30,465 nucleotides of DNA from Chloroflexota bacterium (GCA_902812455.1 CADDZH010000066.1:1-30465); one strand, 5' to 3'. Shown: positions 1 through 7,718, numbered from the stretch's first letter. Notes: generated by a model from the sequence alone, not told the origin. Made by a program: numbers and translations.

Positions 1-32
1 CGGCAATGGGCGCGATAAATCGGGCCCCTACG
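1..32 (+). repeat. Interspersed repeat R1, copy 1 (cut by window edge)
   Basis: The first bases of the window match 4814-4844 almost exactly: CGGCAATGGGCGCGATAAAT followed by CGG and CCCCTACG, with one extra G in this copy. The left part of the unit is cut off by the window edge. The function is unknown. The match of about 30 bases at two loci 4.8 kb apart is direct evidence of a dispersed repeat. Confidence 0.75.
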
Positions 33-133
33 ACTTGACGGCGGATCCATTTGCTAATTTATGGGTGTTATCGGGTATACATGGTAATACTATACTACAA
101 CAAATTATTAGTAAGGGCGGGAGCGGATTTACA

Positions 134-201
134 AGGGTAGGTTTATTGGGTTGAGCGAGAAGCGAGGTGCGGGGACAAGCACCAAGCCCCCCAGGCTGCA
201 T
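134..201 (+). repeat. Interspersed hairpin repeat R2, divergent copy
   Basis: This segment has a lead GGGTAGGTTTATTGGG-TGAGCGAG, then GGGGACAAGCACCAAG-CCCCCC, then GCATCC. The second half resembles 285-321 and the R2 copies at 2342, 2459 and 4382. The lead resembles 1598-1636 inside the glycosyltransferase gene. It is probably a member of a short palindromic repeat family. Confidence 0.5.
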
Positions 202-284
202 CCACACCACCCACGGCTTCGATAATGAATGGTACCGACCAAAACCGGTGATGATGGTGAAGAAGTGGGAGGAGGGGAAGCGCG

Positions 285-321
285 AGGGCAAGCACAAGGC
301 CCCCACCCCACGCTGCATCCG
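285..321 (+). repeat. Interspersed hairpin repeat R2, divergent copy
   Basis: GAGGGCAAGCACAAGGCCCC, then CACCCCACGCTGCATCCGC. It shares the AAGGCCC-CACC core and the GCATCCGC box with the better-conserved copies at 2342-2393 and 2459-2508. No coding role is visible. Confidence 0.5.
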
Positions 322-568
322 CAGGTTTGCTATGCAGGGCGACAACGACGCTATTACCTCTCCCCCGGAGAGGGTGACTCAGTCGCCCTGCAAGGTAGCC
401 TTGCCCCTACAGGCGACGGGATCGTTTCCCCATGACCGGTTTTGGTTGGTAAACATCATAATCGAGCCTCTACAGCCCCTACGGGTACGAGATGGATACC
501 GCTACATGGATTCGTTCGTCAGGTAGATAGTGTGTAGTTGTGTATGCTATTTGTGGGGCAGGATAGCG

Positions 569-2260
569 ATGTTAGATTGGAACAAGCTGTACTTGAAACG
601 GTTGAAATTGGGCAGGTATGAGGTAGCCGCGTTTGCAATTATCATGTTCGCTGTGCTCCTACGCATATTTCTAGCAGCGATGGGATGGCCCGCTTCTGAT
701 AGCGATGAGGGGACGATGGGCCTGGAGGCGATGCATATTGCCTTTCGGGGAGAACATCCGGCGTTTCTCTATGGGCAGAATTATATGGGGACGATCGAGG
801 CATATGTGGGTGCGGCGCTGTTCCATATCTTTGGGGTTTCGCTATTTACGCTGCGGCTGGGGATGATCCTGCTGTTTACGGTTTTCCTGGCCAGCATGTA
901 TGTTCTAACAAGCCTGCTGTACACAAAGCGGCTGGCGCTGGTGACGCTGGCGTTGTTGAGTGTAGGGGCGATCAATATTGTTCTTCCTGAATTGAGGGCA
1001 GTTGGCGGGGCCGTTGAGACGCTGGTATTTGGCACGCTCTCGCTGGTGTTGTCTACGTGGCTGGCGCTTACAAGAGGGCAGAATCAATTACCGCGAAGGC
1101 GCTGGCAACGGCTTGTGGCATATGGATGCTGGGGAATAGCAGCAGGGCTGGGCCTGTGGAGTCATCTGCTGGTGGTGCCATTTTTAGCGGGCGGCGCTGC
1201 GATCCTGATCGTTTTCTGCTGGCGCGAGTGGAGATCGTGGGCGACGATATGCCTGGTGGCAGGACTGGTTATCGGGGCGGCTCCCTTGATCTATTACAAT
1301 GTCACGGCGCCGCCTTCGCAAAACTCCCTGGCAACGGCGCTGACCATCCAGACTGCGAGCAATACAGGCGTAGCGGCAGCGCCAATGATACAGCGAATCG
1401 TTGCTACGCTGCTGTATAGCCTGCCGATTGCTACCGGCTTCAGCCCGATCTGCAGCCTGCAAGAGCTGCCTTTCTATGGGCCAGGAACCTCTCATACGTT
1501 GCTATGCAGTATCGTGCAGGGGGGATGGAGCCTGGGCTATCTTGCCCTTCTGATTGCGGCCATGCTCATGGCTGCTATCTCTCTATGGCGGCTTTACAGG
1601 GGTAGGTTTTTTGGGGTGAGCGAGGAGCGAGAGGCGGTTATCCAGTTCGCCCGGCTGATGCTCTTATGCAGCGCCGGGATTACGATTCTGCTGTTCGCAC
1701 TCAGCCCATTATCGGCAGAAAAGCCATGGAGCACGCGCTACCTGACCGGGCTGCTCATTGCCTGGCCTGCGGTGCTCTGGCCACTATGGCGTGGACTGGG
1801 AAAGCAGGTATTGCAGGGAACCAGGAGATTGGCTCTCGGCGCGGCTTTTCGTTATGCCATCATTTTCCTGATCGGTCTTACTTTCCTGGCGGGAACGATT
1901 ACTATTTTTGGCGGGATTCCGAGCGCGCAGGCTTCGAGCCGGCAGGATGATGCTTTGATTCACGATCTGGCACAGAGAGGTATCACACGCATCTACGCAG
2001 GCTACTGGGTGTGCGACCGGATCATCTTTGTCAGCCAGGAGCGGATTATCTGTGGGGTCGTAGATTTGCACTTCAAGCCGGGGCTTAATCGCTATTCGCC
2101 CTATTACGCGATTGTAGCAGCGGACCCAAAAGCATGCTACGTCTTCCCCATTAATTCTGATTTTGCTCATGCGGCTGCACGAGATCCGGCGTTTTCAAGT
2201 AAGGATTACCGGGAATTTACGCTCGATGGATATGTGGTGTATGAGCCAATACGGACATGA
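569..2260 (+). CDS. GT-C type membrane glycosyltransferase (PMT/ArnT-like, family 39 style)
   Basis: A polytopic membrane protein of 563 residues. Near the N-terminus, after the first membrane helix, the loop contains DSDEG (about residues 44-48), followed by FLYGQNYMGT. Such an acidic pair in the first extracytoplasmic loop is typical of GT-C glycosyltransferases, which move sugars from lipid-linked donors outside the membrane. About ten further hydrophobic segments follow, then a short soluble C-terminal domain with several Cys residues. The ATG at 569 is preferred over an upstream start at 530 because it follows a GGGGCAGGA stretch and removes an odd Cys-rich leader. The gene stands alone. 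Acceptor and donor cannot be deduced. The stretch coding for roughly residues 344-356 resembles an intergenic repeat at 134-174 (see findings). Confidence 0.7.
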   Translation: MLDWNKLYLKRLKLGRYEVAAFAIIMFAVLLRIFLAAMGWPASDSDEGTMGLEAMHIAFRGEHPAFLYGQNYMGTIEAYVGAALFHIFGVSLFTLRLGMILLFTVFLASMYVLTSLLYTKRLALVTLALLSVGAINIVLPELRAVGGAVETLVFGTLSLVLSTWLALTRGQNQLPRRRWQRLVAYGCWGIAAGLGLWSHLLVVPFLAGGAAILIVFCWREWRSWATICLVAGLVIGAAPLIYYNVTAPPSQNSLATALTIQTASNTGVAAAPMIQRIVATLLYSLPIATGFSPICSLQELPFYGPGTSHTLLCSIVQGGWSLGYLALLIAAMLMAAISLWRLYRGRFFGVSEEREAVIQFARLMLLCSAGITILLFALSPLSAEKPWSTRYLTGLLIAWPAVLWPLWRGLGKQVLQGTRRLALGAAFRYAIIFLIGLTFLAGTITIFGGIPSAQASSRQDDALIHDLAQRGITRIYAGYWVCDRIIFVSQERIICGVVDLHFKPGLNRYSPYYAIVAADPKACYVFPINSDFAHAAARDPAFSSKDYREFTLDGYVVYEPIRT

Positions 2261-2341
2261 TGTGTGTGATGGGGGCATGGAGATCGCAAGAAGAGGACGA
2301 GCGAGCACAAGGCCAATGCAACATCCGGCAACGATGGGAGA

Positions 2342-2396
2342 CGGGCGACCATAAAGGCCCACCACTCCGCTCCGCATCCGCTCTCGCCCCTACGAT
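2342..2396 (+). repeat. Interspersed repeat R2, copy A
   Basis: Starts with GGGCGACCATAAAGGCCCAC, continues with CACTCCGCTCCGCATCCGC and ends with CGCCCCTACGATA. It is nearly identical to 2459-2518 and, inverted, matches 4371-4440. No transposase is linked to it, so it is either a non-autonomous element or a palindromic repeat of the REP type. Confidence 0.8.
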
Positions 2397-2458
2397 ACCA
2401 CGATTCATTATCATGTATGGTGTTCGTTGGGAAACGATTGGGTGAATGGGGAACAGAC

Positions 2459-2518
2459 GGGCGACCATAAAGGCCCACCACTCCGCTCCACATCCGCCCT
2501 CGCCCCTACTATATACGC
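2459..2518 (+). repeat. Interspersed repeat R2, copy B
   Basis: Second direct copy of R2, 117 bases after copy A, with the same GGGCGACCATAAAGGCCCAC start and the tail CGCCCCTACTATATACG. The tail is shared with the hairpin element at 7820-7855 and the inverted copy at 4371-4440. Confidence 0.8.
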
Positions 2519-2541
2519 CGTCCCGTTTCATGTGTGCATTT

Positions 2542-3315
2542 TTATGTGATCTTCCAGGCTTCGATGACACAGTGCAGGGGAATCTCGGCAATCCAGGGGC
2601 CTTGCGGCGAGCTTGCTAAGAATTCCTCTGTTGGTTCAGGTTCCTCCAGGGCAGCAACGACCAGGCCAGCGGCTCGCAGGGTACGGAAATACCAGGACAG
2701 CGGGCGATGATAGGCGCGCGTGTAGACAGTCTGACCTGGTACCCGTAGCCACGGCACATCGGCGACGGCAAGCTCGCGGTAGCGGCTCATTTTCCGCCAG
2801 ATGGTGGTTCTGGGATAGATGTACTCTATCTCCCAGCCAGAAGTATCTACTTTATCGAAACAGGGATGGGACAGGCTGGCCACAAATCGTCCTTTTGGCC
2901 CAAGCACGCGAGCAACCTCCTGGATGGCTCCAGCGGCATCCTCAATATCCATGAGCGCCATGTTGCAGACGACCAGGTCAAACGTGCCATCTTCAAGCAT
3001 CTGCAGGTGGGCGGCGTCAGCCACATGATAGGTGATGCCCAATGGCGCCTGCACCTCTCGTGCACGAGCACGCTCAATGAGGGGGGCGTTGGCATCCACA
3101 CCGGTGATGATGGCTCCTTGCCGCGCGAAACGGCGGCTCAGGTAGCCGTTGCCGCAGGCGAGATCCAGCAGGTGCAATCCGCTCACCTCGCCAGCCAGGC
3201 GAAGTAAAGGGGGATCGATTAACGTTCGATGCCAGAGATCACCTTCATCGCCAAAATTTTCGTCCCACCACTCAGTCATCTTGTCCCAACCAGAAGTAGT
3301 CATTGATTCACTCAC
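2542..3315 (-). CDS. Class I SAM-dependent methyltransferase
   Basis: A 257-residue Rossmann-fold methyltransferase of the Methyltransf_11/UbiE-like group. SAM motif I is LLDLACGNGYLSRR (residues 49-62). The acidic end of strand 2 is GVDANAPLIERAR (D74), motif II contains the D at about residue 100 (ADAAHL), and motif IV is FDLVVCNMALMDIED. The substrate cannot be told. The start is taken as GTG at 3315, four bases after the dgkA-like stop; an ATG at 3303 is also possible, and neither has a strong ribosome binding site. It is probably the last gene of a ybeY-dgkA-methyltransferase operon. Confidence 0.8.
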   Translation of the reverse strand: MSESMTTSGWDKMTEWWDENFGDEGDLWHRTLIDPPLLRLAGEVSGLHLLDLACGNGYLSRRFARQGAIITGVDANAPLIERARAREVQAPLGITYHVADAAHLQMLEDGTFDLVVCNMALMDIEDAAGAIQEVARVLGPKGRFVASLSHPCFDKVDTSGWEIEYIYPRTTIWRKMSRYRELAVADVPWLRVPGQTVYTRAYHRPLSWYFRTLRAAGLVVAALEEPEPTEEFLASSPQGPWIAEIPLHCVIEAWKIT

Positions 3316-3319
3316 TTTC

Positions 3320-3724
3320 TCATCTGAATACTAGCTTCCACAGGTGTGGCACAAATACGAAGAGGCCGATGGCAACGGATAGCATGGCGCTCAGCAGCAC
3401 GGCGCCTGCTGAAACGTCCTTTGCGATTTTGGCCAGGGGATGGTATTCGGGTGAGGCCAGGTCAACAGTCAGTTCGATTACGGTGTTAAACATTTCGGCG
3501 ATGAAAACGGTGATGATGGCGACAAAGACCATGGCGAACTCGACCGCTGAGATACGGAGCAGGATGCCCACGATGATGGCAAGGGTTGCTATGAGGACGT
3601 GTATGCGCATATTGCGCTGGGTGCGCAGGGCGTACCACAGGCCGCTAAAAGCGAAATGGAAGCTTGCAATGAGTTTTGCCCAGTCACTTTTGCGTGGCTG
3701 TGGTGGCAATTCTGGCTGGCCCAT
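3320..3724 (-). CDS. dgkA: Diacylglycerol/undecaprenol kinase family protein
   Basis: A small integral membrane kinase of 134 residues that phosphorylates a lipid alcohol. In Gram-positive-type bacteria the family mostly acts on undecaprenol and feeds the carrier lipid for cell-wall and surface polysaccharides. Three membrane helices are visible (about 43-58, 62-84 and 106-128). The family signature AEMFNTVIE (76-84), with E77, N80 and E84, and the later KDVSAGAVLL (102-111) are intact. The start ATG follows AGGATCAATGCC and lies 10 bases after the ybeY stop, so the two are likely cotranscribed. The ybeY-dgkA neighbourhood is common in bacteria. Confidence 0.88.
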   Translation of the reverse strand: MGQPELPPQPRKSDWAKLIASFHFAFSGLWYALRTQRNMRIHVLIATLAIIVGILLRISAVEFAMVFVAIITVFIAEMFNTVIELTVDLASPEYHPLAKIAKDVSAGAVLLSAMLSVAIGLFVFVPHLWKLVFR

Positions 3725-3734
3725 GGCATTGATC

Positions 3735-4313
3735 CTATGCTAGCTGTCCCATTGCTTGCAGCACGTGTTGCTGTATCTGAACCATTGCCTGGTAGCCGGC
3801 CTCGCTCTGGTCATCGTATCCAACGAGGTGCAGCACACCATGCGCGATCAGGTAGAGCAGCTCGTAGCTGGCGCTGTGGCCTGCTTCCCCGGCCTGCCTG
3901 ACTACTGTTGGCCAGGAGATCACAATATCTCCCAGGTTTAGGAGCAGCTCCTGTGGCGTCACAAATGGGGGGATGTCTTCTTTTTTGGCCTGGTTTTCGC
4001 CTTCATGCTGTTCTTCTGCCGGCATCCAGAGCTGATCGGGGGGAGCGTTCACAAGAGGCTTATCGAGGAGCGGGAATGAGAGAACGTCGGTTGGCTTATC
4101 TTGATGACGATACTGCCTGTTGAGTTCTTGTATGGCTTCATCGCCAGTAATGAGCAGTGAGAGCGTGACGGGTTGTACAATGCCTGCTGCCTGCAGCGTA
4201 CTTTTAACCAGGAGCTCCACATCCAGGATAGCGAGCAGCTTTTCAAGGGCGCTGTTTTCTTCGTCGCTTCCTACGTCAATACATAGCTCGATGTGAGGGT
4301 GCTGTTCGTTCAT
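3735..4313 (-). CDS. ybeY: Endoribonuclease YbeY, 16S rRNA maturation
   Basis: A 192-residue UPF0054 metalloprotein involved in 16S rRNA 3'-end processing and ribosome quality control. Family blocks are clear: YRHQDKPTDVLSFP (68-81), LGDIVIS (127-133) and the metal motif HGVLHLVGYDD (158-168). The usual third metal ligand His (HGxLHLxGYDH) is Asp here (D168), while H158 and H162 are kept. A longer acidic insert sits between the first two blocks (about 84-120). The ATG at 4313 is chosen over the longer frame to 4370 because GAAGGG lies just before it and the extra leader overlaps repeat R2. Confidence 0.9.
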   Translation of the reverse strand: MNEQHPHIELCIDVGSDEENSALEKLLAILDVELLVKSTLQAAGIVQPVTLSLLITGDEAIQELNRQYRHQDKPTDVLSFPLLDKPLVNAPPDQLWMPAEEQHEGENQAKKEDIPPFVTPQELLLNLGDIVISWPTVVRQAGEAGHSASYELLYLIAHGVLHLVGYDDQSEAGYQAMVQIQQHVLQAMGQLA

Positions 4314-4370
4314 ATACCCTTCTTTTTTCCCATAAACCATGCCCACCACAACGTACACCAGCAATCCCAT

Positions 4371-4440
4371 GACGTATATCGTAGGGGCGAGCGGGGATGC
4401 CGGGCGGTTGGGTGGGCCTTTCTTTATGGTCGCCCGTCGA
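4371..4440 (-). repeat. Interspersed repeat R2, inverted copy C
   Basis: Read on the minus strand this starts ACGGGCGACCATAAAG, continues with AAAGGCCCACCC and GGCATCCCCGC and ends CGCCCCTACGATATACG. It is thus the same unit as 2342-2396 and 2459-2518, inverted. It lies between rpsU and ybeY, so a transcript across both genes would carry it as a GC-rich spacer. Confidence 0.75.
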
Positions 4441-4454
4441 ATGCTATTATGTAT

Positions 4455-4640
4455 TTATGAGCTTTTGCGCATGGTTTTACGCCGGCGCGCGGCTTCTTTC
4501 CTCTTGCGCTTCACGCTCGGCTTTTCGTAATGCTCTCGACGGCGAGCTTCAGCCAGGATACCATCCTGCTGAATTTTGCGGTTGAAACGCTTCAGGGCTG
4601 TCTCAAACGACTCGTTGTCGCTAACTTTTACTTCTGACAC
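4455..4640 (-). CDS. rpsU: Small ribosomal subunit protein bS21
   Basis: A 61-residue basic protein with the bS21 pattern: an N-terminal [19 protein letters not shown] segment, then [19 protein letters not shown] and an Arg/Lys-rich tail. bS21 sits near the anti-Shine-Dalgarno end of 16S rRNA and helps initiation. The start is GTG at 4640, preceded by GGGGGAGAACCCTG. An excellent promoter lies upstream at 4719-4748. ybeY follows on the same strand after repeat R2, so these two ribosome-related genes may be cotranscribed. Confidence 0.92.
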   Translation of the reverse strand: MSEVKVSDNESFETALKRFNRKIQQDGILAEARRREHYEKPSVKRKRKEAARRRKTMRKSS

Positions 4641-4718
4641 CAGGGTTCTCCCCCCTCTCGTGGCCTGTTTTCAAGGCGTGCTTGTCTCTCTGTTTGCGCC
4701 TTGTGGACCTGCGGTGAA

Positions 4719-4748
4719 ATTATAATGCCAGCATGATCTTTGTGTCAA
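4719..4748 (-). promoter_or_regulatory. Consensus sigma-70-type promoter for rpsU
   Basis: On the minus strand the -35 is a perfect TTGACA (4743-4748) and the -10 a perfect TATAAT (4719-4724), with an 18-base spacer. It would start transcription near 4712, about 70 bases upstream of the rpsU GTG. It is the best promoter match in the window, which fits a ribosomal protein gene. Confidence 0.8.
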
Positions 4749-4803
4749 GCGTTCTTTTCAACGAGGGTATGAATTGTTCGCAGGGAACGAATGGGCAGCA
4801 GAG

Positions 4804-4845
4804 GCCGATAAATCGGCAATGGGCGCGATAAATCGGCCCCTACGC
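4804..4845 (+). repeat. Interspersed repeat R1, copy 2
   Basis: Contains the palindrome GCCGATAAATCGGC (4804-4817), then AATGGGC, then a second GCGATAAATCGGC and the CCCCTACG tail. The right 31 bases match the first 32 bases of the window. It lies between the 3' end of the O-antigen ligase gene and the rpsU promoter. Confidence 0.75.
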
Positions 4846-4859
4846 TTATTTGCCGGAAA

Positions 4860-6521
4860 CTAGCTCGTGACGCCGGGTGTTGCGCGTGCGAGGCAAAGTA
4901 GCGCGACGAGTAGCAAGGCCATCAGGTTGGTGAGGCTGTGGACGTAGAGATCGTCAAAGAGATTGTGTACACAGATGGTGAGCTGCGCGGCTAACAGCCC
5001 CACCGCCAGCGCCCTATCATTTCTCAGGAAGTAGACAATGCGATAGATACCCTTGGGACGATAATAGGCGATCAGCCTCTCGGGGTGCAGTAACAGGGCA
5101 ATTCTCTCGCGTCTCTCTAATGGCGGTAACACTTTCGGCTGCGGGGCTGTTATGAGCGTTTTTGCCTGCCAGTATCGCTTGCTAATCACCTGAAAAGCGC
5201 TGCCGCCTGCCAGGAAGATAGCCATCAAGAAGAACAGGTAGATGGTGAGACCGATAGCGCCAGTTTCGGCGGCGATGTTAATGTAGTAGTTGTGCGCGTG
5301 ATCCAGGGAATTTACAAAGATGGTGACATAGTAACTGGCATAGACATCGGGGAAGTTGCCAATGCCTACACCGAGCACTGGATGGGCCAGGAACATGCGA
5401 ATGCCGGCAATCCAGTGAGCGATGCGTTCGGCAGTTGAGTAATCGGCTGCTGATGGGTTCGTGAATGAGATTCCGGCCAGTCCCAGGGGTTTGAGGACGG
5501 GATTGAGCATATAGGCCGGTATCAAGCCTGCAAGGAAGAGGGCAGCAACAAAAAGCGCTGGAAACACCAGCAATCCTACCGGCTTGCGCAGTCGCGGCAT
5601 ACCCACAACGATAATGAAGGCGAGGCCGGCAACTGTAGCCAGTTCTGCCCCGCGTGACTGTGAAAGGTAGACTGCTGCTCCCAAAAGCACTGTGGCAATG
5701 CCTGCGAAAATGCGCGTTGTCCGGTTACTGCCCAGCAATGTTACTGCCAGCGCAATGCTGAGCGGCAAATTGATATAGCCGGCAAAGGGATTTGGCTGGC
5801 CAAACGTGCCGTACACGCGCAGGCTGGCATCCCGTATGAAGGCTTCTGGCCCAATGTTAAAAAATGCCTGCAGGTAGCCAAAGAATGCTTGCGAGATGCC
5901 GGCCAGGCAGGTGATGACGATGATCAGCCAGATTTGACGGCGCGTGCGGAGATATTGGGTGCCTAATAAGACTATGACCAGGAATTCCAACCACTTGGCT
6001 ATCTCTTTTAAGCTGGAACGGATATCGACTGCCACCATCATCGAGAGCGCCATCACCGCGATCAGCAAGAGTATTGCAGCTATGAGGTACCAGGGTGCAG
6101 TTGAAGCTTCGCGGTCGAGCGGCCCTATCCGGTTGACTATCGCGCGATTCGCCAGGCCGACTGATCGCAACGCATAGCTCATGAGCCAGGCAATCGCCAG
6201 GAATATCACCAGAATGTCCGCGCTGTTCAAGTTCAGCCCTCTCACCGTAATAGTATCGACTGAGCCCCAGGGAACGGCAATTGGCATGAGGTAGAGCGCG
6301 ACCCGGGGACGCAGGATTATCCAGATCAGCAGCACCAGGTAGAGTGGAATGCGCATATTCCAGGGTTCGGGGAGCCTGAGCATGAGGACAAGCGCACATA
6401 TCGCCGCTATCAAGCCTAAAAGATTCGGCACTGTAGCGATCCTGCGCACTGTGCTAAATGTTGTGTATAACCAGGAGTCCGCGTGAAATACGGCTGATTC
6501 GACTGTATTCTGTATGTTCAT
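4860..6521 (-). CDS. O-antigen ligase / Wzy-type polysaccharide polymerase
   Basis: A 553-residue membrane protein with about 11-12 hydrophobic segments, starting near residues 33-49. The Wzy_C/O-antigen ligase signature lies in a large periplasmic-side loop: LSQSRGAELA followed later by HPVLGVGIGNFPDVY and a DHAHNYYINIAAETGAIG motif. These proteins join or polymerise undecaprenyl-linked glycans at the outer face of the membrane. The start ATG at 6521 has a weak ribosome binding site. The gene lies downstream of the UDP-xylose-type synthase on the same strand, separated by 249 bases of repeats, so they are functionally related (surface polysaccharide) but may have separate transcripts. Whether it acts as ligase or polymerase cannot be settled from sequence. 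Confidence 0.82.
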   Translation of the reverse strand: MNIQNTVESAVFHADSWLYTTFSTVRRIATVPNLLGLIAAICALVLMLRLPEPWNMRIPLYLVLLIWIILRPRVALYLMPIAVPWGSVDTITVRGLNLNSADILVIFLAIAWLMSYALRSVGLANRAIVNRIGPLDREASTAPWYLIAAILLLIAVMALSMMVAVDIRSSLKEIAKWLEFLVIVLLGTQYLRTRRQIWLIIVITCLAGISQAFFGYLQAFFNIGPEAFIRDASLRVYGTFGQPNPFAGYINLPLSIALAVTLLGSNRTTRIFAGIATVLLGAAVYLSQSRGAELATVAGLAFIIVVGMPRLRKPVGLLVFPALFVAALFLAGLIPAYMLNPVLKPLGLAGISFTNPSAADYSTAERIAHWIAGIRMFLAHPVLGVGIGNFPDVYASYYVTIFVNSLDHAHNYYINIAAETGAIGLTIYLFFLMAIFLAGGSAFQVISKRYWQAKTLITAPQPKVLPPLERRERIALLLHPERLIAYYRPKGIYRIVYFLRNDRALAVGLLAAQLTICVHNLFDDLYVHSLTNLMALLLVALLCLARATPGVTS

Positions 6522-6558
6522 AGGTATTGATGATTTTTAGCAACCAAGTTCGTTGATA

Positions 6559-6658
6559 CATGTCATCCTTCGCGAGTGAGCCGTAGCCCTGAACGGAGTG
6601 AAGGGGAAGGCTCTCTCTTAGTGAGCAGCGGATGCTTCGCTTCGCTCAGCATGACATG
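6559..6658. repeat. Interspersed element R3 with imperfect terminal inverted repeats
   Basis: The left end reads CATGTCATCCTTCGCGA and the right end, reversed, reads CATGTCATGCTGAGCGA. The arms are about 17-20 bases with a few mismatches and enclose about 60 bases containing GAACGGAGTGAAG and AGCGGATGCTTCGC. No gene is inside. Its form is that of a small palindromic element or MITE; only one copy is present in the window. Confidence 0.55.
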
Positions 6659-6702
6659 ATTGATGCATACTACTCTGCCAAACTTCAAGTGGTGGGTGAA
6701 AG

Positions 6703-6730
6703 CCTGGCCCCCACAAGGGAGGCCACGACA
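6703..6730. repeat. Interspersed hairpin R4, copy 1
   Basis: CCTGGCCCCCACAAGGGAGG followed by CCACGACA. It matches 10239-10264 (CCTGGCCCTCACAAGGAGGG, then CCACTACA) with few changes. It sits just downstream of the UDP-glucuronate decarboxylase gene and could fold into a short hairpin in its mRNA. Confidence 0.6.
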
Positions 6731-6770
6731 TGTTATCGTCAAATGAGACTTGACGGACTAATACGATTTT

Positions 6771-7718
6771 CTACTGGCCGATAGGTTGTGAAATATACTC
6801 GCTGAACCACTCAATAGTGTGGCGTAAGCCGGTCTCGATATTCACTTTGGGCTGCCATCCAAGCACGCGCTGGGCTTTGGAGATATCCGGGCGGCGCCGT
6901 TCCGGGTCGTCAACGCGCCTGGGTTCAAAAATGATGCTGGAGGTAGCTTCGCACAGGCGAATGATGATCTTCGCGTATTCGAGCACGGTATGTTCTTCCG
7001 TATTGCCGAGGTTAAAGACTTCTCCGGCCGCCTGCGGCGTAAACATGGCCCGCATCAGGCCGTCTACCATATCGCTGACGTAGCAAATGCTGCGGGTGAT
7101 GCTGCCATCTCCATAAATGGTCAGCGGCTCGTTGCGCAGCGCTTGCGTGATGAAATTGGGAATCATGCGGCCATCATTGATCTGGCTGTTGGGGCCGTAG
7201 GTGTTGAAAATGCGCACGATCCGCGTATTGAGTTGATACTGCCGGTAATATTCCATCGTCAGGGTCTCGCCTAATCGCTTGCTCTCATCATAGCAGGCGC
7301 GGGGCCCAATAGGATTGACGTTTCCCCAGTAATCTTCCGTTTGTGGATGTACCACCGGGTCGCCGTAGGCCTCCGATGTTGAGGCCATCAGAAACATGGC
7401 GTTCTGCTTCTTTGCCTGCTCCAGCATCAGGTATGTTCCCTGGCTATTGACCAGAATGGTCTCGATAGGATGCTCCATATATCCTACCGGACTGGCGGGA
7501 CTGGCCAGGTGAAATATGGCATCTGCCTCGAAGTCGAACGGCCTGGTGACATCCTGGCACAAAAAAGTAAAATGGGGATGATTGCGCAAGGGAGCGATAT
7601 TGCGTTCGGCCCCGGTAATCAAATTATCTACACACAGCACGCTGTGTCCTTCATCCAACAAGCGCCTGCAAAGATGGGAGCCTATAAAACCTGCCCCGCC
7701 GGTAACGACGATATTCAA
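6771..7718 (-). CDS. UDP-glucuronate decarboxylase (UDP-xylose synthase)
   Basis: A 315-residue extended short-chain dehydrogenase with an NAD-binding GGAGFIGSH (7-15). The sequence around the active site is typical of UDP-glucuronic acid decarboxylase: STSEAYGDP (113-121), HPQTEDYWGNVNPIGPR (124-140), then YDESK with catalytic Tyr143 and Lys147, and later TRSICYVSDMVDG. The enzyme converts UDP-glucuronate to UDP-xylose in the cytosol for surface glycans. The start is TTG at 7718, supported by a strong GGAGG nine bases upstream; no closer ATG fits. A related UDP-sugar 4-epimerase is the main alternative, but the WGNVNPIGPR block argues against it. Confidence 0.86.
   Translation of the reverse strand: MNIVVTGGAGFIGSHLCRRLLDEGHSVLCVDNLITGAERNIAPLRNHPHFTFLCQDVTRPFDFEADAIFHLASPASPVGYMEHPIETILVNSQGTYLMLEQAKKQNAMFLMASTSEAYGDPVVHPQTEDYWGNVNPIGPRACYDESKRLGETLTMEYYRQYQLNTRIVRIFNTYGPNSQINDGRMIPNFITQALRNEPLTIYGDGSITRSICYVSDMVDGLMRAMFTPQAAGEVFNLGNTEEHTVLEYAKIIIRLCEATSSIIFEPRRVDDPERRRPDISKAQRVLGWQPKVNIETGLRHTIEWFSEYISQPIGQ

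Larger units (their letters stand above)
1..568. other. Repeat-rich intergenic region, no convincing gene
   Basis: I see no supportable coding sequence here. The open frames on both strands are short, lack a good ribosome binding site and run across repeat sequence. The region starts inside a copy of a repeat (CGATAAATCGG followed by CCCCTACG) that recurs at 4804-4845. It also holds two copies of a hairpin-type repeat near 134-201 and 285-321, and two further CCCCTAC tails near 404-410 and 476-482. It looks like a patchwork of short interspersed elements upstream of the glycosyltransferase gene. Confidence 0.6.
2261..2541. other. Intergenic region filled by two R2 repeats
   Basis: The gap between the glycosyltransferase and the convergent methyltransferase gene contains two close copies of the R2 repeat and little else. 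Open frames on both strands here are products of the repeats. Confidence 0.6.

Noticed and set aside
167..526. Open frame of 119 codons in the first intergenic region
   Set aside because: It runs through dispersed repeats, has no ribosome binding site and no recognisable domain.
2261..2541. A CRISPR array suggested by two similar units
   Set aside because: Only two direct copies with a 60-base gap of a different sort, the third copy is far away and inverted, and no cas gene is present.
2217..2591. Minus-strand frames with a repeated WWAFMVAR peptide
   Set aside because: The peptide is encoded by the two R2 repeat copies read in reverse; it reflects the DNA repeat rather than a protein.
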